From Helianthus annuus (taxonomy: Eukaryota > Streptophyta > Magnoliopsida > Asterales > Asteraceae): a DNA stretch of 64,000 nucleotides. The translations under genes and the position numbers were made by a program. Positions 1 to 11,217 of the stretch are shown here, in pieces (positions within the stretch are counted from its first letter, which is position 1; every line of letters begins with the position of its first letter). The notes beneath the pieces are model-generated. The model did no database searches. It saw only the letters and a program-made list of their open reading frames with translations, and was not told the DNA's origin. The stretch covers positions 82,898,079-82,962,078 of the forward strand of contig NC_035433.2 of assembly GCF_002127325.2 (NCBI RefSeq), read 5' to 3'.

Positions 1-1241
1 TTCAACATGTTCAATGCACAAGTGATGCCACCCGACCGGACCGCTGTCCGATCGAGTGACAACCTGCTGTGAACTTGTTCTCACTGAAGTGTCAACCTAT
101 CAGATTACCGACTGATCGGACTACCGTCCGGTCGACCGACCTGAAAGGTAAAGATACTTCAACGTTTTCAAATGCTACAACAAAAACTTCAAAAGTCAAA
201 CCATCATACACAAACACATCCTTCTCATAGGAAGAAACAAATCCACTCGAATAGTCATCCGACCGGACTACCGCCTGACCGGATGACCACCCGAACGGAT
301 TATCATCCGCACGAATTTGCCGTCCGATCGGATTATCATCCGACCGAACTGCCATTCGACCCATCAGCACTTGTTTCCGTTTTTACGCATGGCTATCGTT
401 ATTCTATCAAACTATTCAGGCTAACATTACTCTCAAGCGCTCCCTTCAATCCATCAACCACTGTGAGTATACTCGATCCCTTTTTGCTTTAAGCACTTTT
501 GGGTGTTACATACGTTACTTAAACGAAATCACATCGAACACAATAGACAACATTTTAAACGCTAACTGTTACCACATGTTATACGTGACTTAATGAATGC
601 TTGTTTATTATGTTTACACATGGAATATTGTCTACCTGCCTTAACGACGATAATACTATAGTTTGGACTCAGCACCCGCTCATGCGGGGGTTGTTAAGGA
701 CCATTATTTGCATGGATTACAGTAGTGATCATGTATTACGAACTGCCTCGGGCAGTCAACCCGCAATCATTGGTATCGATAGATCCGTGTCGATAATTAA
801 CATGCTTCGTTTTCCGCTGTGTACGTGCTGGTTATGCGTAAACTATTTCGAACTCTATATGCTATTATCAAACATGTATACTCGCCTTTACACTATGTGT
901 ATTGACTTTTATTTTAATGTATGTGACAGGTTATTAGGATGCTTATCTGCTAGGAAAGCGAGGCTAGAATAAAGCTCTAGAGTCCAACAAATAGTTGTCT
1001 GTAGTGGTCAAATCAAGGGTCTCTAGAAGCAGATAAACAATTGGTATATTTAAATCTGAGTTGTCGGAACAGAATTATTTGCCTAGATTTTGCCTGTAAT
1101 AATTTGTTTACTGTTTGAGGCATGGTATGGGACATGTCATTTTAAATTGAATAGTAATGATAATTGTTATGGATACTTCTGGACAATCTGTTTCGCTCAG
1201 TGCCGCGCCCCGATGATTCCGCCATCGGTGGGGGTGTGACA
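1..1241 (+). repeat. 3' part of a long Gypsy LTR, related to the TR-GAG element LTR
   Basis: The fragment ends in the same block as the two intact LTRs downstream: a CCGCGCCCCGATGATTCCGCC-type stretch, then GGGGTGTGACA ending at 1241. It also shares the blocks GTGAGTATACT...GGGTGT.ACATACGTT (about 463-515) and the tail near 900-1010, but it is clearly diverged. Bases 1-370 carry degenerate CCGATCGG/CCGACCGG units like the arrays in the intact LTRs. The start lies outside the window, so I cannot say whether it is a solo LTR or belongs to a longer element. The short open frames here (92-370, 172-492, 601-972) come from the repeats and resemble no protein. Confidence 0.75.
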
Positions 1242-1360
1242 TGTATCCCTCCAAAGTTTTGCTAACACCTAATCCGAAAACTTCCATCATAGGCATAACT
1301 CTTCGACTTTGTGAACTCGTTAGGACCGGTCTTGGATCTCTAGGTTCATTCAATCGTTAC
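1242..1360. other. Short spacer that is the insertion target of the TR-GAG element
   Basis: This 119-bp stretch follows the CA end of the old LTR and ends in GTTAC (1356-1360), the left target-site duplication of the next element. Part of it (about 1296-1325, GAACTCGTTAGG) resembles the leader of the TR-GAG element at 4097-4127, so it may be the remains of a related element's leader. No primer-binding site is present at the expected place. No gene is seen. Confidence 0.45.
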
Positions 1361-1935
1361 TGTAACAACCCGCACCTTCGCGCGTTGTTACTACTCGATA
1401 CACTCGTTACGCCTAGCACCGGAGATTCGGATCATAATGTAACTATATCAATTATATCGCTAAATCGAGGTACAATCGAATAATTACGCGTATTCTATCG
1501 CTATTACAAACCTATTTCGCATAACACTCACGATGATGTCGAATATGGGCCTAAACTACCCTTCTCGATGAGCGTGAGGTGTCAAAATGTGAGTAATCAA
1601 CGCTAACGAGGGTTATCGGGTGAGTACTATGACTCTAACCGTCATGACGATGATGGCAATATGAGTAAGTGGTGCCCCGATAATCATTGTGGCACATCAC
1701 ATCGAAGAACGCACTCAAAGGCACGCGTAACTCGATCACCGCACTGAGAATTGGATACATAAATACGTATATACGGCCCTTTTGTGATTAATAATAATAA
1801 ATAATTTAATAATTATATAAATATATGAAAATATGGCTCAAACCGTCGAAATCGCACCAAAAACGGGATCAAAAGGCTTCCGAACGGATCAATTCGATCA
1901 GACTAGTCCAATTGGTCAGACCGGCCCAATCAGAT

Positions 1936-2070
1936 AGGCCAGTCCGATCGGATGGGCCAGTCCGATCGGATGGACCAGCCGATCGGATGGACCAGCCGAT
2001 CGACTGGGCCAGCCGATCGACTGGGCCAGCCGATCGACTGGGCCAACCGATCGACTGGGCCAGCCGATCC
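1936..2070 (+). repeat. 17-bp tandem array in the 5' LTR
   Basis: Units of the type GATCGACTGGGCCAGCC (17 bp) follow one another with small changes (GGATGGACCAGCC, CCAACC variants). They lie immediately upstream of the TATA box at 2106. The right LTR has one more unit (9122-9273). All copies carry the CGATC core also seen in the second array. Confidence 0.85.
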
Positions 2071-2105
2071 AACTGCAGTTTTGCCTTCCTTTCCCCTTCC
2101 TTGCC

Positions 2106-2113
2106 TATAAATA
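2106..2113 (+). promoter_or_regulatory. TATA box (TATAAATA) of the 5' LTR promoter
   Basis: TATAAATA within GCCTATAAATACCCC lies 36 bp downstream of the 17-bp array, in a C-rich setting typical of plant LTR promoters. The same site is at 9309-9316 in the 3' LTR. The start of transcription would be about 30 bp further on; this is inference. Confidence 0.6.
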
Positions 2114-2789
2114 CCCCTCCATTCACTCCCAAACACTTGTGTTGCTGCTCCTAACCGACCAAGACGTTCCAGCCCTCAAATCTCTCGATTTCTTCCGATT
2201 CTTGTAAGTTTTCAACCCGAATCTTGTACTTTCTTGATCCAAATGCAATCCTTCATCTTTCTACCTTTCAAATCTCAACTTTTAACCGTGAAATCAACGG
2301 ATTTGGGGTGTTCTAAGGTGATGTCACCATAAAGTTCTTCAAAGGTGATGTCATCCCATGAAGAACAACTCAGATTCGGATGATTTACATACGATTCTTC
2401 ATGAATCTCAACCAAATCAATGTTTTTCTAATCAAAAGGCCACGGATTTGGGATGTTCGGATAGATTTCATCACAAAGTTCTTATGAACTTCAAGTGTTG
2501 ACCTCATATCATCAAGAACAACTCAGATCCAGGGCATTTCCTAAGTAAAATCAAGGTTTTTACATCAGATCTAGTGATAAAATGATCGATTTCGAGTTAA
2601 ACACGGAAAAACCGACAAAAACGACCAGTTCCGACGAACGGGGTGATTCCCGGCCGATGAAACAGGTTGGAATTGACGGGATTTCAGTTGCTTAACACCT
2701 CATCGTAACGTCCTAACCCAAAACGCCGAAAAACGCTCGAAAAATCATCGAAAACAGCCGAACAGGATGGCCAATCGAGTGGCCCAATC

Positions 2790-3072
2790 GATCGAACAGC
2801 TAGTCGATCGAACAGCTAGTCGATCGAACAGCTAGTCGATCGAACAGCTAGTCGATCGAACAGCTGGTCGATCGAACAGCTGGTCGATCGAACAGCTGGT
2901 CGATCGAACAGCTGGTCGATCGAACAGCTGGTCGATCGAACAGCTGGTCGATCGAACAGCTGGTCGATCGAACAGCTGGTCGATCGAACAGCTGGTCGAT
3001 CGAACAGCTGGTCGATCGAACAGCTAGTCGATCGAACAGCTGGTCGATCGAACAGCTAGTCGATCGAACAGC
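2790..3072 (+). repeat. 16-bp tandem array in the 5' LTR
   Basis: About 17-18 units of GATCGAACAGCTGGTC (variant CTAGTC) run head to tail. Each unit contains the palindromes CGATCG and, in the main variant, CAGCTG. Because 16 is not a multiple of 3 and no stop is formed, a frame reads through on the minus strand with a 16-residue period. That frame is a by-product of the repeat. Confidence 0.92.
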
Positions 3073-3994
3073 CATTCGATCGATCAGGCTGTCCGATCGA
3101 TCAGGCCCATTCGATCGATCATGCCATCCGACCAACCAAGCCCATCCGACCGACCAGGCCCACTCGATCGAGTGGCCTGTTCGACTGGGCCAGCCCAATT
3201 TCATCATTTTACCCGATTTTAACCCAATTTTGCCCGATTTCACGCAAATCGATACCGTTTAACGCACAGTAATCTATCACTCACGTAAATTATCTGAAAT
3301 CAGGATATTCTCCGGCACCGGTTCCGCTAACCTAATCGAATACGCGCTGTGAGTATACTTGACCCCTTTTATCGAATTTTGGGTGTAACATACGTTCCAT
3401 AAAAACCAAACTTATCAAACGAATGATTTAATTGGACTATTTATCACTTGCGAATAACTGTTTGCATAGATATACGTGATGCTAGTACATGTATGCTAGG
3501 ACTTATACTCGTGACGTCCCACCAAGACTAGTATAGTACTATTTCGCCCGACGGGGTCTAGTTATGCCATCAAGAGTCAAGCATCGAGGACTTAGCTGGT
3601 AGTATCAGTTTTGTGAGTATATATGTTGTGTATTACGTTTATGCATGTGGAAATTCGCAGCACTTTCAATCTATCACACTATCACATATCAAACCTGTAT
3701 ACTCGCCAATACTTTTGTATTGACAAAGTTTTAACGTATGTTGCAGGTTTAGCCGAAGTTGACATCAAATCAAGTTAGGAAGTCTAGAAACTCATCTAAA
3801 ATCTAGGTTGTCGGATTTGAATTGTTCGAGAGGACAAGAAATCTGTGATGACTTACGTGATTGTATTGTTTGTTAGTATGGGATGACAAATGTAATAAAT
3901 ATTATCGCAATATAGTTGTTATGGATTCTCTTGAGCAATCTGATTCGCCTAGTGCCGCGCCCCGATGATTCCGCCATCGGTTGGGGTGTGACAG

Positions 3995-4012
3995 ATTGGT
4001 ATCAGAGCCATA
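3995..4012 (+). other. Primer-binding site, tRNA-Met type
   Basis: ATTGGTATCAGAGCCATA starts two bases after the CA end of the LTR. It matches the usual plant initiator tRNA-Met primer site (TGGTATCAGAGC). Confidence 0.9.
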
Positions 4013-5177
4013 ACTATAGGGAATTAGGCAAAGTTTGAGACTCGACCTAGTCCGGGTCGACGTCTTATGAAAGTGACCTAGTCTATAGTCTAAGTACCAA
4101 CAGGCCGACTCTTACGAACTCGTTAGGGTTTGTTTGGGCCAACTTGCTACTCTCGATCGAATTTGTTGAAAAGTTACAACTATTGTGTGAACACCGCATA
4201 CTACAGCTTCACACAAAGAGCCTTTCCTAAGGCTAGAAGGTTACTTAGCCTTTCCTAAGGCTGACACAATACACATGTTTTCAAAACTACTCGCATAACA
4301 AAACCGAGTGATCTAGTCGAGACCAGGTGTGAAAACCAATAACTCTCGATAGGATCACTCACTCAGCGTATTTTTTTTCTAGCATGAGAACTCTTTGTTG
4401 AGCTAGGAGTGACATCCACATCTCGACAAAAGGTCTCCATTTCGAAATTCTGGTGGAACTCTCGGATTTATTCGATGAGCACAACCACAAATGGGAACGA
4501 AGTTGTTAAGCCAGGGGTGAAACCCACACCTTAATCAACTGTTCCACTCCATAAAATGGTTTACAAAAGCTCTCACCAAGGTCACGACCATAACAACGAC
4601 TCAGGCTACGCGAAGACTAGAGAGACGAATGTCAGGAGCTGCATCCCAGTGGAAGCATGAGTCCCCTAGGTCAACGCGTATGCCCGAACTTGTTGGGTAT
4701 AGTCGGGTTACTTGGGTAGTCAACGCCTAAACACCCAAGGCATTCCATCTAAATTTTACGTGTATGGTTTACGTCTATGAGTTTTCAAATTTAAGCTTTA
4801 CGATTTACCGATTTTCTCGATTTATCGGATTTACGAACCTCGATTTACAAAGCGCACAACCTGCACAGCCATCGCAATCTAAAACAAAGACCGAATGATC
4901 GCAACAAAACAAACGCCTAAGTACTCGAATTCGCTTACGCTATTTCTCTTGTCACGTCCTCACAAATTCTGAATCAGTATCTATGTGTAACCTACAACTA
5001 TATCTATATGTATTAAATACAAAACGAATCAATTATGTGAGAGTTTAGGAATCTAGAATTTTCCTATGTGGCTCCTATGTGTTTAAATAATTCTATACCA
5101 AGTTTTGATCGAATCAAATCGCATCAAAAGTTTAAAAATCATTATGATCGAATCTCATTCCAAATCCTTCTGTCTAG
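4013..5177 (+). other. Untranslated leader of the TR-GAG element
   Basis: This is 1.17 kb between the primer site and gag. It holds no ORF of note and no recognisable domain. The direct repeat CCTTTCCTAAGGCT.GA at about 4222-4263 is the only local structure I see. By analogy with other LTR elements, packaging and dimerisation signals would lie here. Confidence 0.7.
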
Positions 5178-6308
5178 ATGCCTTCCAACAACTCTATTTC
5201 GAGACGAAAGGCTAGGAGAAGAGCCAGACGAAGCGCCGATAAGAGGATTGCCTCGCTTGTAACCAGGGAAGTGGTCAAGCTCATTCCTCGAATTGTCGCT
5301 CAAGTGCACTCTCAAAGCCACTCTCGAGCCCCGGAAGACGTCAAGACGGAATCTGCATTCCTCTACAAACACTTCAAAGCCTGTGATCCGATGCCTTTTA
5401 CGGGTGAAGGAGATGTTTCTCAATTACTCCAGTGGTTCGATGCCATCGAGGTTACCCTACGTCAGAGTGGGTGCCCCGAGGACCTCCAAACTACCTGCGC
5501 CACCGGAGTATTTCAATCGCGAGCACTCGACTGGTGGACCGCCGAACGCAACAAACGTGGTATCTCCGCAGCTTACGCCCTCTCATGGGGTGAGCTGAAG
5601 GAACTCATGAAGGAAGAATATTGTCCTCCTCACGAAGTCCAGAAGCTAGAAAACGAATTTTGGAAACTCAAGCAAACCGAAGGTGACAATGCGAGCTATA
5701 CAGCAAGGTTCAAACAGCTTAGCATAATCTGCCCAAGTCAAGTCGACACTCCAAAGAAAGCTATCGCGAAGTATATTCGTGGCTTACCAGAGTGTGTGGG
5801 TGATTTTGTCGAAGCTGCAAAGCCTGCTACCATCGAAGAAGCCTACCGTCTAGCCGCAGAGCTCAACAGCAAACGAGTCGTGGACGGATCCTTCTCCAAG
5901 AAGCCTGTCACACGAGCTCATCAAGCAATCATCATCAACTCGTCCGACGATTCCTCTGGAGAATCGGTCGATGGATCATCTGACAGCTCCTCGGAGGATT
6001 CTTCTAAGAATTACTCCGACAATGCCTCCGCTAAATCGTCAGGCGAATCCGAAGACGACGCCGCATCGACTCAAGAAGCCCAACCGAGCCGCAAACGAAA
6101 GACCGTGAGCCCAGACTCTTCAACAACTGGACTGCCGCAACCCGAACCTCTCCGATCAGTCCCAGTTCAGTCACAACGCGCTTACAATGGATCTCATCCC
6201 CTGTGTTTCACATGCACGTATCATCACCCGCTAGAAGCAAAATGTCGCTATTGCGCAAATTGCAACTGGTATGGGCATTATACGTCGCAGTGCCGTACAG
6301 GACCGTGA
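5178..6308 (+). CDS. gag: Gag protein of the TR-GAG element
   Basis: The 376-codon frame is intact. Residues 1-40 are very basic (MPSNNSISRRKARRRARRSA). Residues about 68-215 form a Ty3/Gypsy gag domain (retrotransposon gag family), with motifs PMPFTGEGD, LDWW, MKEEYCPP and FWKLKQTEGD. A Ser/Asp/Glu-rich stretch follows at about 250-310. The C-terminus has a CCHC zinc knuckle, CANCNWYGHYTSQC (CX2CX4HX4C), which binds RNA in nucleocapsid proteins. Gag forms the cytoplasmic virus-like particle. The frame ends five residues after the knuckle and no protease or pol follows, so this is the only protein of the element. The start chosen is the first Met of the frame, just before the basic run. Confidence 0.92.
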   Translation: MPSNNSISRRKARRRARRSADKRIASLVTREVVKLIPRIVAQVHSQSHSRAPEDVKTESAFLYKHFKACDPMPFTGEGDVSQLLQWFDAIEVTLRQSGCPEDLQTTCATGVFQSRALDWWTAERNKRGISAAYALSWGELKELMKEEYCPPHEVQKLENEFWKLKQTEGDNASYTARFKQLSIICPSQVDTPKKAIAKYIRGLPECVGDFVEAAKPATIEEAYRLAAELNSKRVVDGSFSKKPVTRAHQAIIINSSDDSSGESVDGSSDSSSEDSSKNYSDNASAKSSGESEDDAASTQEAQPSRKRKTVSPDSSTTGLPQPEPLRSVPVQSQRAYNGSHPLCFTCTYHHPLEAKCRYCANCNWYGHYTSQCRTGP

Positions 6309-8533
6309 CCTGGAAGGAAGTCATCAGCAACCGCCGTCTCCGCAAGTATCCACAACAACGTTATTTTGATCCTAATGTTGTTGTAATAATCCGACTTATC
6401 GCTATCATTTCTGGAACTTATTTCATATATCATCGTGTGTGGATTCTATTTCTCTTACAATCGAGCACTATCTAGACGCTAGCACTATGTACTATATTAT
6501 GTATTTTATCCCTATAACACTCTTAGAACGAGGTACGGTATACGTGCAAGGGACAACTAATCACGGGTGCACACGGGATTATCTTGGTCAGTGCACGGAG
6601 ATCGTAGTGAAGTTCTAATGGTGCCATAACGTTTAAAAGCACGGTCAAGGCCGTGTCAACAAAGTGTGACACCAAAGCACGGGGCATAAGTAGTAGGGGT
6701 GACGCGGGGGTACGCTTTACCATACTACCGAAACTTCGTGAAGAAAGTGCCATGTGGAGTTGGACGTTATTAGACCTATTATACTATTATGGTTAATTTG
6801 ACACTCTACCATCAATCACAAGGCGTAACAAAACTAAACCGCATCACTGCGAGGCTTCTCGTAAGTCCGCGTACACAAATTGCCACATCGATGAACTTAG
6901 GTAAGTTCACCCCGAAGAGCAATTGGAGCAACGCGAGACTGGTCGTAAAGTCTAGAACGCAACTTAATCGCAGTTTTGCCGGATCAATCTCGCAATCAAA
7001 TCATTCGATAAGTGGCTCGAAATCGCAATCGCATCATGTGTTTGTCTAGAAATCTCTAACACTAGTTATTGTCAATTGTGTGAACCTCTATCAGCTGGTG
7101 TGAATCGCCTATTGTGGATTCGCTAGACGAGTATCGACAATCACTCGCCGCCTTCCACTATTAACGCGCCTCGCACCTAATCCACCAACTCGATACTCTC
7201 ATCATGGTTCGCTATTACGTATCAATGCACGCATTCTACGTGTCATGTTAGCGCACAAGACCTCGCTTCACGAGACGAAACTAACAAGGTTGAAACATGA
7301 TGATGTTTTGACCATATTAGTTGACTTTGTGGAAAAAGGCCGTGTGGGCTAGCCTTAGTACTATTCGTGGTGTAATCAGTTCAATCAATCGTCTATCACT
7401 CGCAACGCAACAATCGTCGCTTATCAATCTGTTGAAATCTATTGTCTATCGATGTTCGAATGTTACTTGGAAGTCATCGCAGGTGGTGTAATGTTAGGAT
7501 GCATGACATTGCTCCACAAGATAAAACTAATATGGAAACATGGCGTTTGTCATATTAGCAAGTCTTGTGGAAACGTGCCATGCGAACTTCGTGTGGAATC
7601 AAATCGAAATCTCATTTACCCGAATCAAAATCGTGTCATTCGTTATTCAGCCAAGCATACCATATCAGCGTTGTGTGACCGAACTACTCGCACCCGCTGC
7701 CTACGCTTCGTTTGCATCCAACTTATTTCTATTCAAAGCTCGGTCTAGCACCTCATCGCCAGGATCAAGGGAATCGAAATTCTATCTGTGTCTTATCGGC
7801 ACGCATGACACTGCCTCATGAAACAGAGTTAATATGGGTAAAGCATGGTGGATACGCCGCTGGTACTTCCTATATATAAGTGTTTTAACCATATCAACGA
7901 ACTTTTGTGGGAAGGTGCCACGTGGGGCCCGATGTAAGTTATTTTTCCATACTATTAAGGAAAACCTATTTTTATAAAATTTTTACTAAAACCGTTGGAC
8001 AAATGAAATTCCTTACAACATGGAGAAAACATTGAATCAGTTTGGCTCCGTGCCCAATGAAAATTTCATAAGTCCAATTCTTTTCTTAAAAACCTTTGCA
8101 ATGACCGACAGGAATCTTCCCGAGAACGAGGGTTCGGCAGTCGAGTTCCGCTCGAACCCACGTTGTAGGAAAGTTTTCTTAAAACTTATTTTGCCACCTG
8201 ATTCTTTTAAAATGTAAAACTCAAAACCTGTTATCAAATAACAAAACCCTCCACATAGCGCTGGTGTGGACATCAAAACGGTCGCCACCGCGCCATGAGG
8301 AGATTTTTCTTAATTAACTTCGGAAATTAATCGAGTATTGGTAAGTTTAAAACGCTATGGAATTGCTTTTGTGTGTGTTATCACTTTTAACTAATCGAAT
8401 CGTATCTTCTCTCCGTTCTCACTCGTCAAATCCTAATCGATCGCTCGTTATCTAGACGCTATTAATCTCTACTCTCAATCGCATCAACTCTTACGACCCT
8501 ACTATTGGATTAATTTCGGGACGAAATTTCCTA
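6309..8533 (+). other. Non-coding 3' internal region with degenerate repeats
   Basis: No pol motif is seen in six frames; the ORFs here are under 100 codons and lack similarity. Several diverged copies of a block of the form CCATATTA...TTTGTGGAAA.GTGCCACGTG recur near 6719-6760, 7308-7350, 7546-7585 and 7888-7930. The block ATGACA.TGC..CA.(A)GA..AAACTAATATGG recurs near 7254, 7503 and 7804. This looks like old tandem duplications filling the place where pol would be. Confidence 0.6.
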
Positions 8534-8546
8534 AAGGAGGGGATAC
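8534..8546 (+). other. Polypurine tract before the 3' LTR
   Basis: AAAGGAGGGGATAC directly precedes the TG of the 3' LTR at 8547. This is the expected place for plus-strand priming. Confidence 0.85.
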
Positions 8547-11212
8547 TGTAACAACCCGCACCTTCGCGCGTTGTTACTACTCGATACACTCGTTACGCCT
8601 AGCACCGGAGATTCGGATCATAATGTAACTATATCAATTATATCGCTAAATCGAGGTACAATCGAATAATTACGCGTATTCTATCGCTATTACAAACCTA
8701 TTTCGCATAACACTCACGATGATGTCGAATATGGGCCTAAACTACCCTTCTCGATGAGCGTGAGGTGTCAAAATGTGAGTAATCAACGCTAACGAGGGTT
8801 ATCGGGTGAGTACTATGACTCTAACCGTCATGACGATGATGGCAATATGAGTAAGTGGTGCCCCGATAATCATTGTGGCACATCACATCGAAGAACGCAC
8901 TCAAAGGCACGCGTAACTCGATCACCGCACTGAGAATTGGATACATAAATACGTATATACGGCCCTTTTGTGATTAATAATAATAAATAATTTAATAATT
9001 ATATAAATATATGAAAATATGGCTCAAACCGTCGAAATCGCACCAAAAACGGGATCAAAAGGCTTCCGAACGGATCAATTCGATCAGACTAGTCCAATTG
9101 GTCAGACCGGCCCAATCAGATAGGCCAGTCCGATCGGATGGGCCAGTCCGATCGGATGGACCAGCCGATCGGATGGACCAGCCGATCGACTGGGCCAGCC
9201 GATCGACTGGGCCAACCGATCGACTGGGCCAGCCGATCGACTGGGCCAACCGATCGACTGGGCCAGCCGATCCAACTGCAGTTTTGCCTTCCTTTCCCCT
9301 TCCTTGCCTATAAATACCCCTCCATTCACTCCCAAACACTTGTGTTGCTGCTCCTAACCGACCAAGACGTTCCAGCCCTCAAATCTCTCGATTTCTTCCG
9401 ATTCTTGTAAGTTTTCAACCCGAATCTTGTACTTTCTTGATCCAAATGCAATCCTTCATCTTTCTACCTTTCAAATCTCAACTTTTAACCGTGAAATCAA
9501 CGGATTTGGGGTGTTCTAAGGTGATGTCACCATAAAGTTCTTCAAAGGTGATGTCATCCCATGAAGAACAACTCAGATTCGGATGATTTACATACGATTC
9601 TTCATGAATCTCAACCAAATCAATGTTTTTCTAATCAAAAGGCCACGGATTTGGGATGTTCGGATAGATTTCATCACAAAGTTCTTATGAACTTCAAGTG
9701 TTGACCTCATATCATCAAGAACAACTCAGATCCAGGGCATTTCCTAAGTAAAATCAAGGTTTTTACATCAGATCTAGTGATAAAATGATCGATTTCGAGT
9801 TAAACACGGAAAAACCGACAAAAACGACCAGTTCCGACGAACGGGGTGATTCCCGGCCGATGAAACAGGTTGGAATTGACGGGATTTCAGTTGCTTAACA
9901 CCTCATCGTAACGTCCTAACCCAAAACGCCGAAAAACGCTCGAAAAATCATCGAAAACAGCCGAACAGGATGGCCAATCGAGTGGCCCAATCGATCGAAC
10001 AGCTAGTCGATCGAACAGCTAGTCGATCGAACAGCTAGTCGATCGAACAGCTAGTCGATCGAACAGCTGGTCGATCGAACAGCTGGTCGATCGAACAGCT
10101 GGTCGATCGAACAGCTGGTCGATCGAACAGCTGGTCGATCGAACAGCTAGTCGATCGAACAGCTGGTCGATCGAACAGCTGGTCGATCGAACAGCTGGTC
10201 GATCGAACAGCTGGTCGATCGAACAGCTGGTCGATCGAACAGCTAGTCGATCGAACAGCTGGTCGATCGAACAGCTAGTCGATCGAACAGCCATTCGATC
10301 GATCAGGCTGTCCGATCGATCAGGCCCATTCGATCGATCATGCCATCCGACCAACCAAGCCCATCCGACCGACCAGGCCCACTCGATCGAGTGGCCTGTT
10401 CGACTGGGCCAGCCCAATTTCATCATTTTACCCGATTTTAACCCAATTTTGCCCGATTTCACGCAAATCGATACCGTTTAACGCACAGTAATCTATCACT
10501 CACGTAAATTATCTGAAATCAGGATATTCTCCGGCACCGGTTCCGCTAACCTAATCGAATACGCGCTGTGAGTATACTTGACCCCTTTTATCGAATTTTG
10601 GGTGTAACATACGTTCCATAAAAACCAAACTTATCAAACGAATGATTTAATTGGACTATTTATCACTTGCGAATAACTGTTTGCATAGATATACGTGATG
10701 CTAGTACATGTATGCTAGGACTTATACTCGTGACGTCCCACCAAGACTAGTATAGTACTATTTCGCCCGACGGGGTCTAGTTATGCCATCAAGAGTCGAG
10801 CATCGAGGACTTAGCTGGTAGTATCAGTTTTGTGAGTATATATGTTGTGTATTACGTTTATGCATGTGGAAATTCGCAGCACTTTCAATCTATCACACTA
10901 TCACATATCAAACCTGTATACTCGCCAATACTTTTGTATTGACAAAGTTTTAACGTATGTTGCAGGTTTAGCCGAAGTTGACATCAAATCAAGTTAGGAA
11001 GTCTAGAAACTCATCTAAAATCTAGGTTGTCGGATTTGAATTGTTCGAGAGGACAAGAAATCTGTGATGACTTACGTGATTGTATTGTTTGTTAGTATGG
11101 GATGACAAATGTAATAAATATTATCGCAATATAGTTGTTATGGATTCTCTTGAGCAATCTGATTCGCCTAGTGCCGCGCCCCGATGATTCCGCCATCGGT
11201 TGGGGTGTGACA
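8547..11212 (+). repeat. 3' LTR of the TR-GAG element (2666 bp)
   Basis: It runs from TGTAACAACCCG to GGGTGTGACA and is followed by GTTAC (11213-11217), which matches 1356-1360. The 17-bp array (about 9122-9273), TATA box (9309-9316) and 16-bp array (about 9994-10288) are all present, with one extra unit in each array compared with the 5' LTR. Outside the arrays I noticed a single clear substitution (A at 3588 versus G at the matching base near 10798). Confidence 0.93.
9994..10288 (+). repeat. 16-bp tandem array in the 3' LTR
   Basis: This array has the same GATCGAACAGCTGGTC units as 2790-3072, with one more copy and a different placing of the CTAGTC variants. The placing shows that units were gained or converted inside the array, not only at its edge. 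Confidence 0.9.
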
Positions 11213-11217
11213 GTTAC

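Larger units (their letters stand above)
1361..3993 (+). repeat. 5' LTR of the TR-GAG element (2633 bp)
   Basis: It starts TGTAACAACCCG and ends GGTTGGGGTGTGACA. It matches 8547-11212 nearly base for base; the length difference of 33 bp equals one 17-bp unit plus one 16-bp unit of the internal arrays. It contains a TATA box near 2106 and two tandem arrays. The frames at 1825-2154 and 2848-3243 are repeat-encoded and I do not treat them as genes. Confidence 0.93.
1361..11212 (+). mobile_element. Complete gag-only Ty3/Gypsy element (TR-GAG type)
   Basis: The 9852-bp element runs from TG at 1361 to CA at 11212 and is flanked by a perfect 5-bp duplication GTTAC (1356-1360 and 11213-11217). Its parts in order are a 2633-bp 5' LTR, a tRNA-Met primer site, a leader, one gag ORF, about 2.2 kb of non-coding sequence, a polypurine tract and a 2666-bp 3' LTR. 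I see no protease, reverse transcriptase, RNase H or integrase motif in any frame between the LTRs. It is therefore non-autonomous and must depend on enzymes of a related Gypsy element. The LTRs differ almost only by one repeat unit in each of two tandem arrays, so insertion was recent. Gag-only elements with terminal repeats are a known class in plants. Confidence 0.93.

Noticed and set aside
1825..2154. ORF shared by both LTRs (again at 9011)
   Set aside because: It is shared because the LTRs are copies. The protein is dominated by the 17-bp array and the frame after the array differs between the copies.
2790..3072. Regular 16-bp direct repeats that could suggest a CRISPR-like array or a repeat protein gene on the minus strand
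   Set aside because: There are no unique spacers; units are head to tail within an LTR. The long frame exists only because the unit has no stop in any phase, and the same array in the other LTR has a different length.
8037..8288. 83-codon minus-strand frame near the TR-GAG polypurine tract
   Set aside because: No similarity to pol or any family I know, and it lies in the degenerate non-coding part.
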